From: an uncultured Ruminococcus sp.
GTDB taxonomy: Bacteria > Bacillota > Clostridia > Oscillospirales > CAG-272
DNA: 13,586 nucleotides
Assembly (NCBI GenBank): GCA_902778205.1
Contig: CACYWX010000041.1
Span: 1 to 13,586, forward strand
Direction: 5' to 3'
How positions within the stretch are numbered: position 1 is the first letter of the stretch; each line of letters begins with the position of its first letter. Positions 12,393 to 13,586 of this stretch are shown in pieces. The notes beneath the pieces were generated by a model that made no database searches, was not told the DNA's origin, and saw only the letters and a program-made list of their open reading frames with translations. Position numbers and translations under genes: made by a program.

Positions 12393-13472
12393 ATGAACAA
12401 AATCCGCCGACACTCCCGTGCTGCTGCACAGGCCGCCGCCCTGGCTGCCGCGCTCCTTCTGCTCCTGACCGCCTGCGCGGCTCCGGAAGCGGAGAAGGAC
12501 GCAGCGCCTCAGCCCTCCGCAGGATCGGCCGGGGAGGAGTCCCCCCTCTCCGGCGAGGTCTGGACCATGCCCTCCGCAGGCGTGACGGTGCCGATTCCCG
12601 CAGCCTATCTGGACAACATGGACCGGATCTACATGGAGGCGGCGGACGACTGCTGGCCCACCGAGGGGATTTCCTACGGCTACGTGGGCTTCTATCCGGC
12701 TCCCTATGAGGAGATCGACCGCATGGACGAGGCGGGAATCTACGACCTGATCGACCACGCCTGTTATCCCCTGGCGGTGTTCGGCATCGACGGCGGAAGA
12801 GGGGAGGCAGAGCTGGCCCAGTGGCTGGCGGAGGACGGATGGGAGACGCCGGAGAGCCTGACGCAGATCGGGAACTCCGGGGACTGGACCTTCTTCCGGG
12901 CTGTGTTCGGGGATATGGTCCGGAATCTGGACGGATACGACGAGGAAATCGGAGAGATCGCCCGGGCCGTCTCGGACAGCCTGGAGCGGAGCCTGGACGC
13001 GGGAGAGCTTCTCTTCGCCGCGCCCGACATCTCCGAGACCGGAGCCGCAGGCGGTACCGTGACCTTCTCCACCGCGGACGTGTACGGCACCCCGTATGAC
13101 AGCGCGTCCCTCTTCGCCCAGAGCGAGATCACCCTGGTGAACGTCTGGGCCTCCTGGTGTCCTCCCTGCAAGGCCGAACTGCCGGAGCTGGAGCAGATCT
13201 CCCGCCGTCTGGGGGAGAAGGACTGCGCCATGATCGGCATCCTCTACGACGCGGGGGACGGAACGGGGCTGGAGGACGGCATCGCGGTCATGGAGGAAGC
13301 GGGCGTCACCTTCCCGGTGCTGGTGCCGGACGAGGGCATCTTCGCCTCCTTCCCCATCTACGCCTTCCCCACCACCTTCTACGTGGACCGGGACGGGAAC
13401 CTTGTGGGCGAACCCGTAGTCGGGGCCCAGGTGGACCGCTACGAGGAGATCCTCGACGATCTGCTGGGGTGA
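12393..13472 (+). CDS. TlpA/ResA-like thioredoxin lipoprotein with an unknown N-terminal domain
   Basis: The start at 12393 has AGAGAGG about 10 nt upstream. A signal peptide ends in the lipobox LTAC with Cys28, so the protein is predicted to be anchored outside the membrane. Residues 29-52 are a Ser/Ala/Glu/Pro linker. Residues 53 to about 205 form a domain I do not recognise (VWTMPSAGVTVPIPAAYLDN and later DGWETPESLTQIGNSGDWTF). From about 207 the sequence is a TlpA-type thioredoxin fold: PDISETG, VNVWASWCPPCKAELPELEQ with catalytic Cys256 and Cys259, and FPTTFYVD with cis-Pro326. The CPPC motif is typical of extracytoplasmic thiol reductases that work on cytochrome or other client cysteines. 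It follows the DUF4340 gene by 47 nt with no terminator, so it is probably the fifth gene of the transporter operon. No CcdA-like electron donor is seen in the window. Confidence 0.85.
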   Translation: MNKIRRHSRAAAQAAALAAALLLLLTACAAPEAEKDAAPQPSAGSAGEESPLSGEVWTMPSAGVTVPIPAAYLDNMDRIYMEAADDCWPTEGISYGYVGFYPAPYEEIDRMDEAGIYDLIDHACYPLAVFGIDGGRGEAELAQWLAEDGWETPESLTQIGNSGDWTFFRAVFGDMVRNLDGYDEEIGEIARAVSDSLERSLDAGELLFAAPDISETGAAGGTVTFSTADVYGTPYDSASLFAQSEITLVNVWASWCPPCKAELPELEQISRRLGEKDCAMIGILYDAGDGTGLEDGIAVMEEAGVTFPVLVPDEGIFASFPIYAFPTTFYVDRDGNLVGEPVVGAQVDRYEEILDDLLG

Positions 13473-13531
13473 GGGGTAAAGGGATATCTATAGCAATCCG
13501 CTCAAATACTCGCACAATCAAGGTGAACGTT

Positions 13532-13563
13532 GTTCTTTTCTCCTTTATCGAGGAGAAAAGAAC
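13532..13563. repeat. Perfect 12-bp inverted repeat after the operon
   Basis: gttcttttctcc (13532-13543) pairs with ggagaaaagaac (13552-13563) around an 8-nt loop. It is 60 nt after the last operon gene. No T-run follows on either strand, so it may be a processing or transcript-end hairpin or part of a dispersed repeat rather than a standard terminator. Confidence 0.5.
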
Positions 13564-13586
13564 CAAAAGAGGAACTCCCTTGAAGT

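Overview
The window looks like chromosomal DNA of a GC-rich anaerobic Firmicute of the Clostridia type, perhaps an Oscillospirales-like or related gut lineage. The reasons are consensus AGGAGG-type ribosome binding sites, TTGACA/TATAAT promoters, two tRNA sequences without encoded CCA, lipobox lipoproteins, XRE-TPR regulators and a GldA/F/G plus DUF4340 operon. This placement is inferred from style and gene families; no rRNA or other marker gene is present.

Layout. (a) 1-884: the 3' end of a secreted, surface-anchored protein with a discoidin-like (F5/8 type C) domain, an Ala/Pro/Glu linker and a C-terminal Cys-TM-basic tail. (b) 997-4752: genes of visibly lower GC, namely an orphan solute-binding lipoprotein, a spacer with a 28-nt imperfect direct repeat and tandem promoters, an EamA (DMT) transporter and a PhzF-family protein. 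(c) 4812-5759: a scar zone. The 5' ends of a membrane-protein gene (+) and of a mobile-element replication/HTH gene (-) are fused tail to tail near 4963-4971. A cluster of CAACTTG pseudo-palindromes lies upstream of the replication-gene remnant. The 3' part of a tRNA-Ala(GGC), with its own terminator, is joined directly to a truncated XRE repressor gene. (d) 5781-7401 (mostly minus strand): promoter and operator of the truncated XRE gene, an intact XRE-TPR regulator with an elaborate inverted-repeat promoter, and tRNA-Pro(CGG) with an excellent promoter and a terminator. (e) 7698-13472: a five-gene plus-strand operon of very high GC: ABC ATPase, ABC-2 permease, GldG-type auxiliary protein, DUF4340 protein and a TlpA-like thioredoxin lipoprotein.

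How the genes work together. The operon in (e) should form one membrane complex: ATPase plus permease, with two membrane-anchored extracytoplasmic partners. The thioredoxin lipoprotein points to an extracytoplasmic thiol or disulfide step. Regions (b) to (d) read as accessory DNA that has been rearranged at a tRNA site by an integrative element now mostly lost. The EamA and PhzF genes may act together as a metabolite-modification and transport pair. The most noteworthy items are the XRE::tRNA-Ala junction, the tail-to-tail gene chimera with the CAACTTG cluster, the shared GAACCG half-sites at both XRE promoters, and the thioredoxin gene appended to the Gld-like transporter.
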